Shown piece after piece: positions 14,138 to 21,410 of a stretch of 64,000 nucleotides of DNA. Each line of letters starts with the position of its first letter. Position 1 is the first letter of the stretch. The DNA comes from a virus, in IMG/VR virus record IMGVR_UViG_3300008259_000003, positions 1 through 64,000 of that record. One strand, given 5' to 3'. Under the pieces are notes generated by a model, which made no database searches, was not told the origin of the DNA, and saw only the letters and a program-made list of their open reading frames with translations. A program made the position numbers and the translations under genes.

Positions 14138-14893
14138 ATGAGTACAAAAAATGTTCAAGTAAAGTTCACCCAAAATTTGGGTATGTTCAAACTTCACAAT
14201 GTAAATCGTGAGGTAGACTCTCCACGCGTTAAGCGTATTACAGACTCGATGAAGAAGGACGGATTAAAACTCGTTCCAATCATTGTAAACTCCCAGTATG
14301 TGGTTGTAGACGGACAACACCGACTAACCGCAGCAAAAGAAGCGGGTAAAGGTATCTACTTTATTGTAGACAACTCAATCCCCAACACCACGAAAGGTAT
14401 CTTTGAAGCCGCACGTAAGTTCAACCAGAACATGAAAGAGTGGGGTAAGAAAGATTACATTCATGGTTTTTCCGAACAAGGAAACAAATCTTACAAAACT
14501 TTGGAAGATTTTTCAAAAGAGTTTCCGATGTTTTCTTTGACCGAAAGAATTATGTTACTACAAAATTCTGGTACTCGTCATTGTGACAAACAAGATTTTG
14601 CGGATGGTAAGTTTGTTGTTGGTAATATGGAAACCGCCAAAGAATGGGCGAATAACCTACTCCAACTGAAACCTTACTTTGAAAAGGGTTACAACAAATC
14701 GGTATTTGTTCGTACTATTCTTACCATTATGGAAAAGAAACCCGATTTTAAGTTTGAAGAATTTTTACATAAAGTAAAACTTCGTCCAAGTTCAATCTAT
14801 ATGTGTGGTGATAAAAAATCATACGCGGAAATGATTGAAGACATTTACAACTACAAGCGTCGTAATGAGGACAAGTTGAACCTTCGTTTCTAA
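14138..14893 (+). CDS. ParB-like nuclease-fold domain protein (251 aa)
   Basis: The N-terminal 110 residues carry the ParB/Srx-type fold signature: an SPRVKRITDSMKKDG helix, then LVPIIVN, then the box VVDGQHRLTAAKEAG (Asp58, His61, Arg62). In this family the box binds or hydrolyses nucleotides. The rest is helical and lacks the classic ParB helix-turn-helix, so a segregation role is unlikely; such stand-alone proteins are common in phages and are usually of unknown role. Own promoter and terminator. Confidence 0.85.
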   Translation: MSTKNVQVKFTQNLGMFKLHNVNREVDSPRVKRITDSMKKDGLKLVPIIVNSQYVVVDGQHRLTAAKEAGKGIYFIVDNSIPNTTKGIFEAARKFNQNMKEWGKKDYIHGFSEQGNKSYKTLEDFSKEFPMFSLTERIMLLQNSGTRHCDKQDFADGKFVVGNMETAKEWANNLLQLKPYFEKGYNKSVFVRTILTIMEKKPDFKFEEFLHKVKLRPSSIYMCGDKKSYAEMIEDIYNYKRRNEDKLNLRF

Positions 14894-14915
14894 CTTTGGA
14901 TTAGGGTTAGTGATT

Positions 14916-14945
14916 GGGGTGACCGAAAGGTTACCCCTTTTTTTT
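14916..14945 (+). terminator. Intrinsic terminator, GAAA loop
   Basis: GGGGTGACC-GAAA-GGTTACCCC and eight T. Confidence 0.9.
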
Positions 14946-15094
14946 GCTCAAAATTTCACAAGATGTAACATCCTGAAGACGACTCCAGATTTTGTTTGGC
15001 GGAGTTTTCAACACACAAATGTTTGTAATCCAATAAAAAAGACACTTTTTGTATAAGGTTTTGACAAAAAAGTTGAACAAAGTGAAAATATTTG

Positions 15095-15125
15095 TTGTTT
15101 ATCGAAAATATTCTTATTACTTTTG
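15095..15125 (+). promoter_or_regulatory. Bacteroidota-type promoter
   Basis: TTG and TACTTTTG, 20-bp spacer. A lone GATTTTGTTTGGCGG arm lies about 100 bases upstream. Confidence 0.75.
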
Positions 15126-15148
15126 TACTGTAATTCAAAAACTTGAAT

Positions 15149-15520
15149 ATGATAAAAAAACCAAGAAAGACTACGGCTAATTCTCTGAAGAAGTCTTTGC
15201 ACGAAATTCGTGAATGCCTTAATGAGAGTTTACCAAACTTTGAGAAAAAGGAAATGGTGGGAATTAAATTTTCTCGTGTTGGTACTCGTTATCACATTGA
15301 AAATGCACCAGTTCCTCCTACCGATAAGATTGGTGTACAGCTTGAGCGTTCTTTCAATGATTTTATGCGTAAGCTGAAAGTAACTTATGGTGGAATGAAA
15401 CTTGAAGGTTCGATGGTGTTAGGGACCAAAGACGATTTGTTTTTGGTTGGCTACAACAACTATGAACGTAAAGGTAAAAACCTCACCAAAAAGGGACATT
15501 CAATAGAAGGGGTTCTTTAG
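15149..15520 (+). CDS. Basic hypothetical protein (123 aa)
   Basis: Not recognised. The N-terminal 20 residues are strongly basic (MIKKPRKTTANSLKKSLHEI) and the C-terminus is also Lys-rich. The middle could be a small alpha-beta domain. A nucleic-acid-binding role is possible but unproven. ATG 15,149 is used; a TTG two codons earlier is less likely. Confidence 0.7.
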   Translation: MIKKPRKTTANSLKKSLHEIRECLNESLPNFEKKEMVGIKFSRVGTRYHIENAPVPPTDKIGVQLERSFNDFMRKLKVTYGGMKLEGSMVLGTKDDLFLVGYNNYERKGKNLTKKGHSIEGVL

Positions 15521-15554
15521 TTTAGTATATTGATTTAATGTTCGGTTCGAAAAA

Positions 15555-15580
15555 CCCTCACAGAAATGTGGGGGTTTTTT
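15555..15580 (+). terminator. Intrinsic terminator, GAAA loop
   Basis: CCCTCACA-GAAA-TGTGGGGG and six T; same sequence as the one at 7953. Confidence 0.9.
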
Positions 15581-15623
15581 ATTGCTCGAATGTGTGCGGA
15601 GGAGCTGCACAGTTCGTCTATTA

Positions 15624-15650
15624 AATTAGTTTGGCGCCCGCCAAACAATA
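15624..15650. repeat. Minimal paired element with almost no loop
   Basis: GTTTGGCG-CC-CGCCAAAC: eight perfect pairs with a two-base centre, flanked by ATTA and AATA. The shortest member of the family, suggesting that only the arms are essential. Confidence 0.85.
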
Positions 15651-15700
15651 TCGCCCTGGGAAGAACAGGTCCCTCCTGAAGAAAAAAAATAAAAATAAAT

Positions 15701-15731
15701 TTGGAATATAAAAGAATTCGTTTTATATTTG
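15701..15731 (+). promoter_or_regulatory. Bacteroidota-type promoter
   Basis: TTTGG and TATATTTG, 20-bp spacer; GTTAAACCAATA leader. Confidence 0.85.
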
Positions 15732-15751
15732 TATTGTTAAACCAATATTAT

Positions 15752-16522
15752 ATGGAGTACAGAAATAAAACCCAAGCCAGAAAGGAAACTGGAATCAATT
15801 ATTTAGGTTCAGTTAACCTGACATCAAAACACGCTAAGGCGTACAAGTATGATGAATTAACCTACAGTCTTTACCTCGCACCCGCGGACTTAAGTGGTTA
15901 CGAAGTTTGCCCAATGAGAAACGCGGAGTGTACTGCACTATGTTTAAACGAATCTGGTATGAATCGAATGAACATGAGAGATGACATGATTACTGAGAGT
16001 AGAATTAAAAAAACAAAATTGTTTTTCGAACATCGCCAGTATTTCATGCAATGGATGGTTGCAGAAATTGAGGCGGCAAAAAAGAAGGCAGAAAAACAAG
16101 GTTATCACTTTAGTGTTCGTTTAAATAACACTTCAGACATTTCACCCGAATCTTTTCATATGGAGATAGATGGTAAAAGAAAAAACATTTTGCAATTGTT
16201 TCCTAATGTTATGTTTTACGACTACAGCAAAGTGGGTAAACGAATGGAGTTAGTTAAGAAGTATAAGAACTACGACTTAACATTTTCATTTAGTGGTACA
16301 AACTTTTCAGATTGTATTAGTATGTTGAACAATGGTATACGAGTTGCCGTTGTTTTCAAAAAAGAAATACCCAAAAAGTTTTGGGGTAGAAAAGTTATCG
16401 ATGGTGACTTATATGATATGAGATATCGAGATGAGAACGACATTATTGTGGGATTAAAATATAAAGTCACACGAAAACGACCTCAAAAAGATAGTAAGTT
16501 TATAGTAGACCCCTCACAATGA
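15752..16522 (+). CDS. Gp88-like phage protein (256 aa)
   Basis: The product matches what I know of the phage Gene product 88 domain: an early segment with clustered cysteines (CPMRNAECTALCLNESG, about residues 57-73), then a helix where the captured strand is read as RKIKKTKLF, RLNNTSDI and FYDYSK motifs, and TFSFSGTNF. The cysteines suggest a bound metal or cluster. The biochemical role is unknown to me. The terminator hairpin overlaps the stop codon. ATG 15,752 is chosen over a promoter-overlapping TTG at 15,701. Confidence 0.8.
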   Translation: MEYRNKTQARKETGINYLGSVNLTSKHAKAYKYDELTYSLYLAPADLSGYEVCPMRNAECTALCLNESGMNRMNMRDDMITESRIKKTKLFFEHRQYFMQWMVAEIEAAKKKAEKQGYHFSVRLNNTSDISPESFHMEIDGKRKNILQLFPNVMFYDYSKVGKRMELVKKYKNYDLTFSFSGTNFSDCISMLNNGIRVAVVFKKEIPKKFWGRKVIDGDLYDMRYRDENDIIVGLKYKVTRKRPQKDSKFIVDPSQ

Positions 16523-16532
16523 GGGGTTTTTT
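16510..16532 (+). terminator. Intrinsic terminator overlapping the stop codon
   Basis: CCCCTCA-CAA-TGAGGGG and six T; the TGA stop is the first part of the descending stem. Confidence 0.85.
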
Positions 16533-16571
16533 ATTGCTTGAAGATGTTGCGCGCATGATGCTGGTCATCGG

Positions 16572-16633
16572 AATTTTGTTTGGCATTCTGTAATCCTAAT
16601 AAAATCAACACTTTAAGTTGTGCCAACCAAAAT
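16572..16633. repeat. Paired element, AACCCA loop subfamily (weak inner stem)
   Basis: Left arm AATTTTGTTTGGC, right arm GCCAACCAAAAT. The loop CATTCTGTAATCCTAATAAA resembles CATTCTGTAAACCCAATAAA at 11,905 but its inner stem has decayed. CTGGTT-rich spacers flank it. Confidence 0.8.
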
Positions 16634-16746
16634 CACCTGGCTTCAGACTGGTTGCAACAGCCAGTTTTACTGGTCATTTTGCTGGTGACCCTGGTTAATC
16701 CAAAAACTTGGTTGGCAAGAAAACAATAAAAAAGATAAAAAATTAT

Positions 16747-16777
16747 TTGGAATATAATAATAACAGTATTATATTTG
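16747..16777 (+). promoter_or_regulatory. Bacteroidota-type promoter
   Basis: TTTGG and TATATTTG, 20-bp spacer; AACTTGGTTGGCAAG lies upstream. Confidence 0.85.
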
Positions 16778-16797
16778 TATCATAAAACAACATAACA

Positions 16798-17400
16798 ATG
16801 GGACAATATTATAAACCAATCATTTTAGGTAACACCCCAAAAGAGGGTGAACACGAAACAGTTAAAGCGTGGATGTATTCACACGAGTACGACAACGGAC
16901 TCAAACTGATGGAGCATTCCTATCAAGGGAACAACTTCGTTTCAACTTTTGAAAAACAATTAACCCGTAGAGGTGAACATTACAAAAGTCGTGTAGTGTG
17001 GGCGGGTGATTACGCAGGAGAAGAACCAGGTGTAAAAGTCATTTCGGAAGGGAAGGAGTACGATGCAAATTTGTATTCACTTTGTAATGATGAAAACCAA
17101 ATCAAACCCAAAGTGTCATCAACGGATGAATACCCCTACATTGTAAACCACACCAAAAAAATGTTCGTGGATAAAAACAAAGTTCCCGAAATTCAAGGAT
17201 GGGATGGTGTAAAAATTCACCCTTTACCACTATTAACTAGTGAAGGTAACGGAATGGGTGGGGGAGATTTTAGAGGTGATGATGAAAATGAGATTGTTGG
17301 TTCGTGGGCAAGAGATGTTATCTCGGTAGAAAAAGATAGTCCACTCGTAACCAATGGGATGATGAATTACACCGAATTGATTTTTGATTTGAAAGAATAA
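16798..17400 (+). CDS. Conserved phage protein of unknown function (200 aa)
   Basis: The start MGQYYKPIIL, followed by WMYSHEYDNGLKLMEHSYQGNNFV and RVVWAGDYA, marks a conserved family I recall from phages and bacteria; no activity is known. The conserved Trp, His and Asp residues imply a real ligand-binding fold. Own promoter and terminator. Confidence 0.8.
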   Translation: MGQYYKPIILGNTPKEGEHETVKAWMYSHEYDNGLKLMEHSYQGNNFVSTFEKQLTRRGEHYKSRVVWAGDYAGEEPGVKVISEGKEYDANLYSLCNDENQIKPKVSSTDEYPYIVNHTKKMFVDKNKVPEIQGWDGVKIHPLPLLTSEGNGMGGGDFRGDDENEIVGSWARDVISVEKDSPLVTNGMMNYTELIFDLKE

Positions 17401-17405
17401 AAAGG

Positions 17406-17428
17406 TCCCCCGTCACAGGGGGATTTTT
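17406..17428 (+). terminator. Intrinsic terminator fused to an arm
   Basis: TCCCCC-GTCACA-GGGGGA and a T-run that continues into TTTGTTTGGCAAAA, as at 9678. Confidence 0.8.
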
Positions 17429-17445
17429 GTTTGGCAAAAAAACAT

Positions 17446-17476
17446 TTGGAATATAAAAGAATTAGTATTATATTTG
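17446..17476 (+). promoter_or_regulatory. Bacteroidota-type promoter
   Basis: TTTGG and TATATTTG, 20-bp spacer, directly after TTTGGCAAAAAAACA. Confidence 0.85.
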
Positions 17477-17494
17477 TATTATAAACCAATCAAG

Positions 17495-17884
17495 ATGAGT
17501 AAAAGTATTAAAGTAAGGTTCAATCTCGGTAGAGGTAAGAACTACATGAAGTGGAAAGTACAACACCCTGATGGTAGTGTATTGTATTACAGTCCAACAG
17601 ATAATCAGTTGGTCATGACAGGTTGCACATTTAAGAACCACAGGAAAACAGCACAGAAGATTTTCGATGGTGGTAATAAAACAGTATGTGCGTGGATACT
17701 TTGTAAGGACATCAAGATTTACACAGGTCAACCATACAAGGATGAAAGTCGTAGGGTTCGATACAATCCACGAGTTCAACCCAACTGGTTATTCGATGGT
17801 CACATCATGGACAATGATGGAGTACCACAATTGCACACCATCGATTACGGAGTGTACATCACGACAGGTGAAGGTGAAATTTAG
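17495..17884 (+). CDS. Hypothetical protein (129 aa)
   Basis: Not recognised. It is basic and beta-rich with several Cys and Trp residues (WKVQHPDGSVLYYSP, TVCAWILCKDIKIYTG). It ends ATT TAG inside ATTTAGTTTGGC, the intergenic arm. The next gene starts 21 bases later and is probably co-transcribed. Confidence 0.75.
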   Translation: MSKSIKVRFNLGRGKNYMKWKVQHPDGSVLYYSPTDNQLVMTGCTFKNHRKTAQKIFDGGNKTVCAWILCKDIKIYTGQPYKDESRRVRYNPRVQPNWLFDGHIMDNDGVPQLHTIDYGVYITTGEGEI

Positions 17885-17905
17885 TTTGGCCTAAAATAAA
17901 ACAAC

Positions 17906-18382
17906 ATGGACTTAATTAAAGCACAACGGTTAGCAGAGAAGTTAATTCACAAACACAAGTTAGATGTTAAGGGGTGGACATTTGCGTATGACAATGCAAA
18001 AAGTAGGTTTGGGTGTTGTAAATACAGACCTAAACAAATTACACTATCCAAAGTATTGACATTACTTAATGATGAAAGTCATGTAAAGAATACTATTCTA
18101 CATGAGATTGCACACGCACTTTGTCCTGGTCAAAAACATAACCATGTATGGAGGTCGAAAGCGATTGAAATAGGTTGTGATGGACATCGTTGTTATAGTA
18201 GTAAAGTAGTTGAAACACCCGAAGCAAAATATATTGCAACATGTGTTGGTTGTGGTAAGGTATCCAAAGCCCATCGTTTAAGAAGTAGGTCTTATTCATG
18301 TAGCAATTGTTCGGGTGGTAGTTACAACCCAAAGTACAAATTGGAGTTCAGACCAAACCCCATATTCACAGGGGGGATTTAG
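17906..18382 (+). CDS. SprT-like zinc metalloprotease (158 aa)
   Basis: HEIAH (His66, Glu67, His70) is the gluzincin/SprT catalytic motif, with a nearby HNHVW that may give the third zinc ligand. Four cysteines near residues 111-134 (CVGC and CSNC) form the zinc ribbon typical of SprT/Spartan-like proteins. The eukaryotic relative removes DNA-protein crosslinks; the phage role is unknown. Length fits the family. The last codons ATT TAG lie inside the arm ATTTAGTTTGGC. Confidence 0.85.
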   Translation: MDLIKAQRLAEKLIHKHKLDVKGWTFAYDNAKSRFGCCKYRPKQITLSKVLTLLNDESHVKNTILHEIAHALCPGQKHNHVWRSKAIEIGCDGHRCYSSKVVETPEAKYIATCVGCGKVSKAHRLRSRSYSCSNCSGGSYNPKYKLEFRPNPIFTGGI

Positions 18383-18407
18383 TTTGGCGACAAAGTTGAA
18401 AAAAAAT

Positions 18408-18438
18408 TTGGTATAAAAGAAAAATTGTTATATCTTTG
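18408..18438 (+). promoter_or_regulatory. Bacteroidota-type promoter (copy 1 of 3)
   Basis: TTTGG and TATCTTTG, 20-bp spacer. The block from GGCGACAAAGTTGAAAA onward is almost the same as those upstream of 19,216 and 19,588. Confidence 0.85.
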
Positions 18439-18461
18439 TAATACAATTAAATTAAAAAAGT

Positions 18462-19052
18462 ATGGGATACACAACCGATTTCGAAGGTGGATTTGAATTC
18501 AGTCGTCCACTTACTAGTGATGAAAAGAATTACATCACCAAGTTCAACAACACTCGTAGAATGAAACGAAATGTTGAGAAACTCTATGAGTTATTTAAGG
18601 GTGAACACGGAAACCCTTTTCTACCAAAAGAAGAAACCTACGGAAACGATGGTGAATACTTTGTTGGTGGTAATGGGTTCGCAGGTCAAGACAAGGATGA
18701 TAGTATTGTCGATTACAATACACCTCCAGGTCAACTAGATTTTCTAACAACTAACTACAACGAAAGGTGGACACAAAATGATTTGAGAACACGAGAGGGT
18801 AAATGTCAACCTGGTTTATGGTGTCAGTGGACTACGGATGAAAATGGAACTCATCTAATATGGGATGGTGGTGAGAAGTTTTACAACTACGTTGAGTGGT
18901 TGAAATATATCATCAATCATTTCTTTGAGAAGTGGGGTGTGAAATTAAATGGTGAGGTTTATTGGAAAGGCGAGGATGGTGAGGACATGGGTAAGATTGT
19001 TGTAAAGGACAACTGGGTCACAGTAAAATACGCGAGGATTACTTATGATTGA
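18462..19052 (+). CDS. Conserved protein of unknown function (196 aa)
   Basis: MGYTTDFEGGFEFSRPL, then FNNTRRMKRN and PPGQLDF followed by QPGLWCQWTT define a family present in phages and many bacteria; the role is unknown. Conserved Arg, Trp and Cys residues suggest a binding function. Own promoter and terminator. Confidence 0.8.
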   Translation: MGYTTDFEGGFEFSRPLTSDEKNYITKFNNTRRMKRNVEKLYELFKGEHGNPFLPKEETYGNDGEYFVGGNGFAGQDKDDSIVDYNTPPGQLDFLTTNYNERWTQNDLRTREGKCQPGLWCQWTTDENGTHLIWDGGEKFYNYVEWLKYIINHFFEKWGVKLNGEVYWKGEDGEDMGKIVVKDNWVTVKYARITYD

Positions 19053-19069
19053 TTGGTTTAAGGAGAGAA

Positions 19070-19093
19070 CCCCACAGAAATGTGGGGTTTTTT
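19070..19093 (+). terminator. Intrinsic terminator, GAAA loop
   Basis: CCCCACA-GAAA-TGTGGGG and six T; same as the one at 9045. Confidence 0.9.
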
Positions 19094-19164
19094 ATTAAAA
19101 ACCTCGTACACATATATTATGGGATGGACATTGATTTAGGTTGGCAACAAAGTTGAAAATAAAT

Positions 19165-19195
19165 TTGGTATAAAAGAAAAATTGTTATATCTTTG
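19165..19195 (+). promoter_or_regulatory. Bacteroidota-type promoter (copy 2 of 3)
   Basis: TTTGG and TATCTTTG, 20-bp spacer. The sequence from TTGGCAACAAAG to TGTATTA matches copy 3 base for base as far as I can read. Confidence 0.85.
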
Positions 19196-19215
19196 TATTA
19201 CTAAAACATTTTATT

Positions 19216-19527
19216 ATGTACAAGAAAAAAATTCAAGACCTACAAGAGGAAATAATCAAAAAAATTAAAAACAAATGTTCGACCATTATTGGTGAGAACC
19301 AACAAATCACATTTAGAAATGTGTTTGGAGTTTGGGTTACCGAAGGTATGTACGAAGATGATGGTAGAGTTCAATACGCGGCGTATGGAATATTACCTGA
19401 TGGTACTGTGATGTCGGAAAGTTTTGGTGATAGTATAGAACTCTCGTTAGTTGAATTGGACATATATGAACTCGCACACATCATAGACATCCTTGAGTCG
19501 GATGACTTTACCGTCGAGGACATTTAG
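19216..19527 (+). CDS. Hypothetical protein (103 aa)
   Basis: Not recognised. A basic N-terminal helix (MYKKKIQDLQEEIIKKIKNK) is followed by a beta-like region and an acidic tail. The stop lies in the arm ATTTAGTTTGGC. The nearly identical promoters on both sides suggest that this or the next gene arose with a promoter duplication. Confidence 0.7.
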   Translation: MYKKKIQDLQEEIIKKIKNKCSTIIGENQQITFRNVFGVWVTEGMYEDDGRVQYAAYGILPDGTVMSESFGDSIELSLVELDIYELAHIIDILESDDFTVEDI

Positions 19528-19552
19528 TTTGGCAACAAAGTTGAAAATAAAT

Positions 19553-19583
19553 TTGGTATAAAAGAAAAATTGTTATATCTTTG
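19553..19583 (+). promoter_or_regulatory. Promoter of a leaderless gene (copy 3 of 3)
   Basis: TTTGG and TATCTTTG, 20-bp spacer; ATG begins five bases after the -7 box. Confidence 0.85.
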
Positions 19584-19587
19584 TATT

Positions 19588-19890
19588 ATGAAAAAAGAAA
19601 AAGTAATCCACTCGGTATCATCTCACTTGAGAGATAAGTCATATGAGATGAGAATTATTCAAAATGAGAATAATGTCAAATTGAAAATGACCTACGAAGC
19701 GTACAACGCACAAGAAAGGTTTACAGGTGAACAATTCATCAATGGTAAATGGGAACACACATTTGGAATGTTGGATTTGGGTGTTCTACCTGATAAGTCA
19801 ATCTACGTGTGTAGTGAAGGAAAAAGAGAAGATAAGGCCGAAAAGTTATTTGGTCTTGGTACAAAATTGTTTAACATCTTAAATCAATAA
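19588..19890 (+). CDS. Hypothetical protein, probably leaderless mRNA (100 aa)
   Basis: Not recognised. It is a soluble alpha-beta protein (HLRDKSYEMRIIQNENNVKLKM). The ATG is placed by its distance from the -7 box (TATCTTTGTATTATG), the same geometry as the gene at 6678. Followed after four bases by another gene. Confidence 0.75.
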   Translation: MKKEKVIHSVSSHLRDKSYEMRIIQNENNVKLKMTYEAYNAQERFTGEQFINGKWEHTFGMLDLGVLPDKSIYVCSEGKREDKAEKLFGLGTKLFNILNQ

Positions 19891-19894
19891 TACA

Positions 19895-20440
19895 ATGGGA
19901 TTAGACATGTATCTCAAGAAGAAAACCTATGTGAAAAATTGGTCACATATGGAACCCGAACAACTTCACAAGGTGACAGTTAAGAAGGGTGGGAAAGTAG
20001 TTAAGGAAATTCAACCCGACAGAATTTCATCCATCGAGGAACAGGTGGCGTATTGGAGAAAGGACAACCACATCCACGCATGGTTTGTAAACAATGTACA
20101 GGACGGTGAGGACGATTGTGGTGAGTATTATGTAGACCGCGAAAAACTCAAAGAGTTGGTGGATACCTGTGGGAAAGTTAGAGCAACCCTGAAAAATTCT
20201 CCGACGAAGAAGGTTCAGGTGAAAGTTGGTTGGCAAGGTGGTAAGGAATTGTATGAGGACATCGATGTCTACACCGACACCGAACTTGCGGAAGAACTAC
20301 TACCAACCCAAGCAGGTTTCTTTTTCGGGGGAACTGAATATGATGAGTGGTATCTAAAAGGTTTAGAAGATACCATCAAACAAATCACTCCCTTATTAGA
20401 GGAAAAGGAAGGAGATTTCTACTACCAATCATCCTGGTAA
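19895..20440 (+). CDS. Conserved phage protein of unknown function (181 aa)
   Basis: The start MGLDMYLKKKTYV followed by EEQVAYWRKDNHIHAWFVNNVQDGEDDCGEYYV and QAGFFFGGTEYDEWY is characteristic of a widespread uncharacterised family in phages and bacteria. Conserved Trp, His and Cys residues cluster in the middle. Second gene of a two-gene unit. Confidence 0.8.
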   Translation: MGLDMYLKKKTYVKNWSHMEPEQLHKVTVKKGGKVVKEIQPDRISSIEEQVAYWRKDNHIHAWFVNNVQDGEDDCGEYYVDREKLKELVDTCGKVRATLKNSPTKKVQVKVGWQGGKELYEDIDVYTDTELAEELLPTQAGFFFGGTEYDEWYLKGLEDTIKQITPLLEEKEGDFYYQSSW

Positions 20441-20449
20441 AAAAATAAA

Positions 20450-20493
20450 AAGAGGATATCGTTTGGTAAAATGGTATCCTCTTTATACCTTTG
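20450..20493 (+). promoter_or_regulatory. Promoter wrapped in an inverted repeat
   Basis: An inverted repeat (AGAGGATATC/GGTATCCTCT, 20,450-20,482) encloses the -33 box TTTGG, and the -7 box TACCTTTG follows after 20 bp. It may act as an operator, or as a hairpin ending the upstream transcript; a T-run exists only for the reverse direction. Confidence 0.7.
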
Positions 20494-20523
20494 TATTAAT
20501 GAACAGCTTAAAATAGATAGATT

Positions 20524-21138
20524 ATGCCGAACTGGTGTCAAAACTCAATAACAATAACAGGTACTGAAGAGCAGATTGGTTTGCTCACTCGTATCCTTAA
20601 TGATGTTCCAAAGTCCGAACCTGAAAAGTGTATCGTGTTTGAGTCCTTAATCGGTCGTGAACCTGAAATTAGTAAAGAAGAATACGAACAAGGTGGATGG
20701 TATAATGCAAACACCAGTTGGTATGGTACCAAATGGGATGTGTCATACGCCGACTGCAACTTCACTTTTGAGAAGGATGTTATCTATATGTCACCTGATA
20801 CGGCGTGGTCACCACCAATAAACTTTGGTGTTGTATTACACAAGATGTATGGTGTGGATGTGGAGTTGTTCTACTCGGAGGGTGGAAGTGATTTCTGTGG
20901 CAAAACAACCATTAATCAAAACGGAGTGGTTGAGGATGATTATGGTTATCTCGAAGGTAACTATCGTTTTGACGAAGAATACTTTTGGGAATCCCTTTTC
21001 CAAAATGAGATGGAATATGCAATCGATAACGAAACTAGTGTTGATGACTTCGTTGCACAATTCCCTTATGTGGATACGGAAGACGCAAAAGAAATCCGTA
21101 GAATATACGAAGAAGAACTAAAGGAAAAAGTAAAATAA
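20524..21138 (+). CDS. DUF1281/YubB-like protein (204 aa)
   Basis: MPNWCQNSITITG is the signature start of the YubB/Api92 ferredoxin-like family (DUF1281), known from plasmids and phages. The WGTKWDVSYAD motif and a Trp-rich strand (DTAWSPPINF) follow, also typical. Function unknown, thought to be a ligand-binding fold. First gene of a four-gene unit (to 22,194). Confidence 0.8.
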   Translation: MPNWCQNSITITGTEEQIGLLTRILNDVPKSEPEKCIVFESLIGREPEISKEEYEQGGWYNANTSWYGTKWDVSYADCNFTFEKDVIYMSPDTAWSPPINFGVVLHKMYGVDVELFYSEGGSDFCGKTTINQNGVVEDDYGYLEGNYRFDEEYFWESLFQNEMEYAIDNETSVDDFVAQFPYVDTEDAKEIRRIYEEELKEKVK

Positions 21139-21144
21139 ATTCAT

Positions 21145-21405
21145 ATGGAAGATTTGAAAATATTATCGACAGCAGAACCTCAAGAAGAATTAACCTACCA
21201 AGAATGGGTAGACGCATTGAGAACTCAAGAGAATGTCATTGTTTCATCCAAATACCACGCAAGAACCATCGAGCAACGGATTAAAGTTGATGAAGCAATT
21301 CAAATGAAAAGAGAAATGGAAAACTCTGAAGTAAAATTTTCCGACGGGACAGCCGAACCCCGAATTTTGTTTGGCATGTTAAAATCTGTATTAAACTTCT
21401 TTTAA
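21145..21405 (+). CDS. Hypothetical protein whose 3' end is built from an arm (86 aa)
   Basis: Not recognised; a charged helical protein. Near the end the reading frame runs through CGAATTTTGTTTGGC, translated ILFG, so the last dozen residues lie beyond a copy of the intergenic arm. This suggests that the original stop was lost or that an element joined the gene. Follows the upstream gene after six bases. Confidence 0.65.
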   Translation: MEDLKILSTAEPQEELTYQEWVDALRTQENVIVSSKYHARTIEQRIKVDEAIQMKREMENSEVKFSDGTAEPRILFGMLKSVLNFF

Positions 21406-21410
21406 AGATT

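Noticed and set aside
575-16633. CRISPR array
   Set aside because: The repeated arms are inverted pairs spread over kilobases with genes between, not short direct repeats with equal spacers, and no cas gene is present.
20450-20482. Ordinary terminator of the gene ending at 20,440
   Set aside because: The stem is good but no T-run follows on the + strand, and it encloses a promoter box; it is listed as a promoter with inverted repeat instead.
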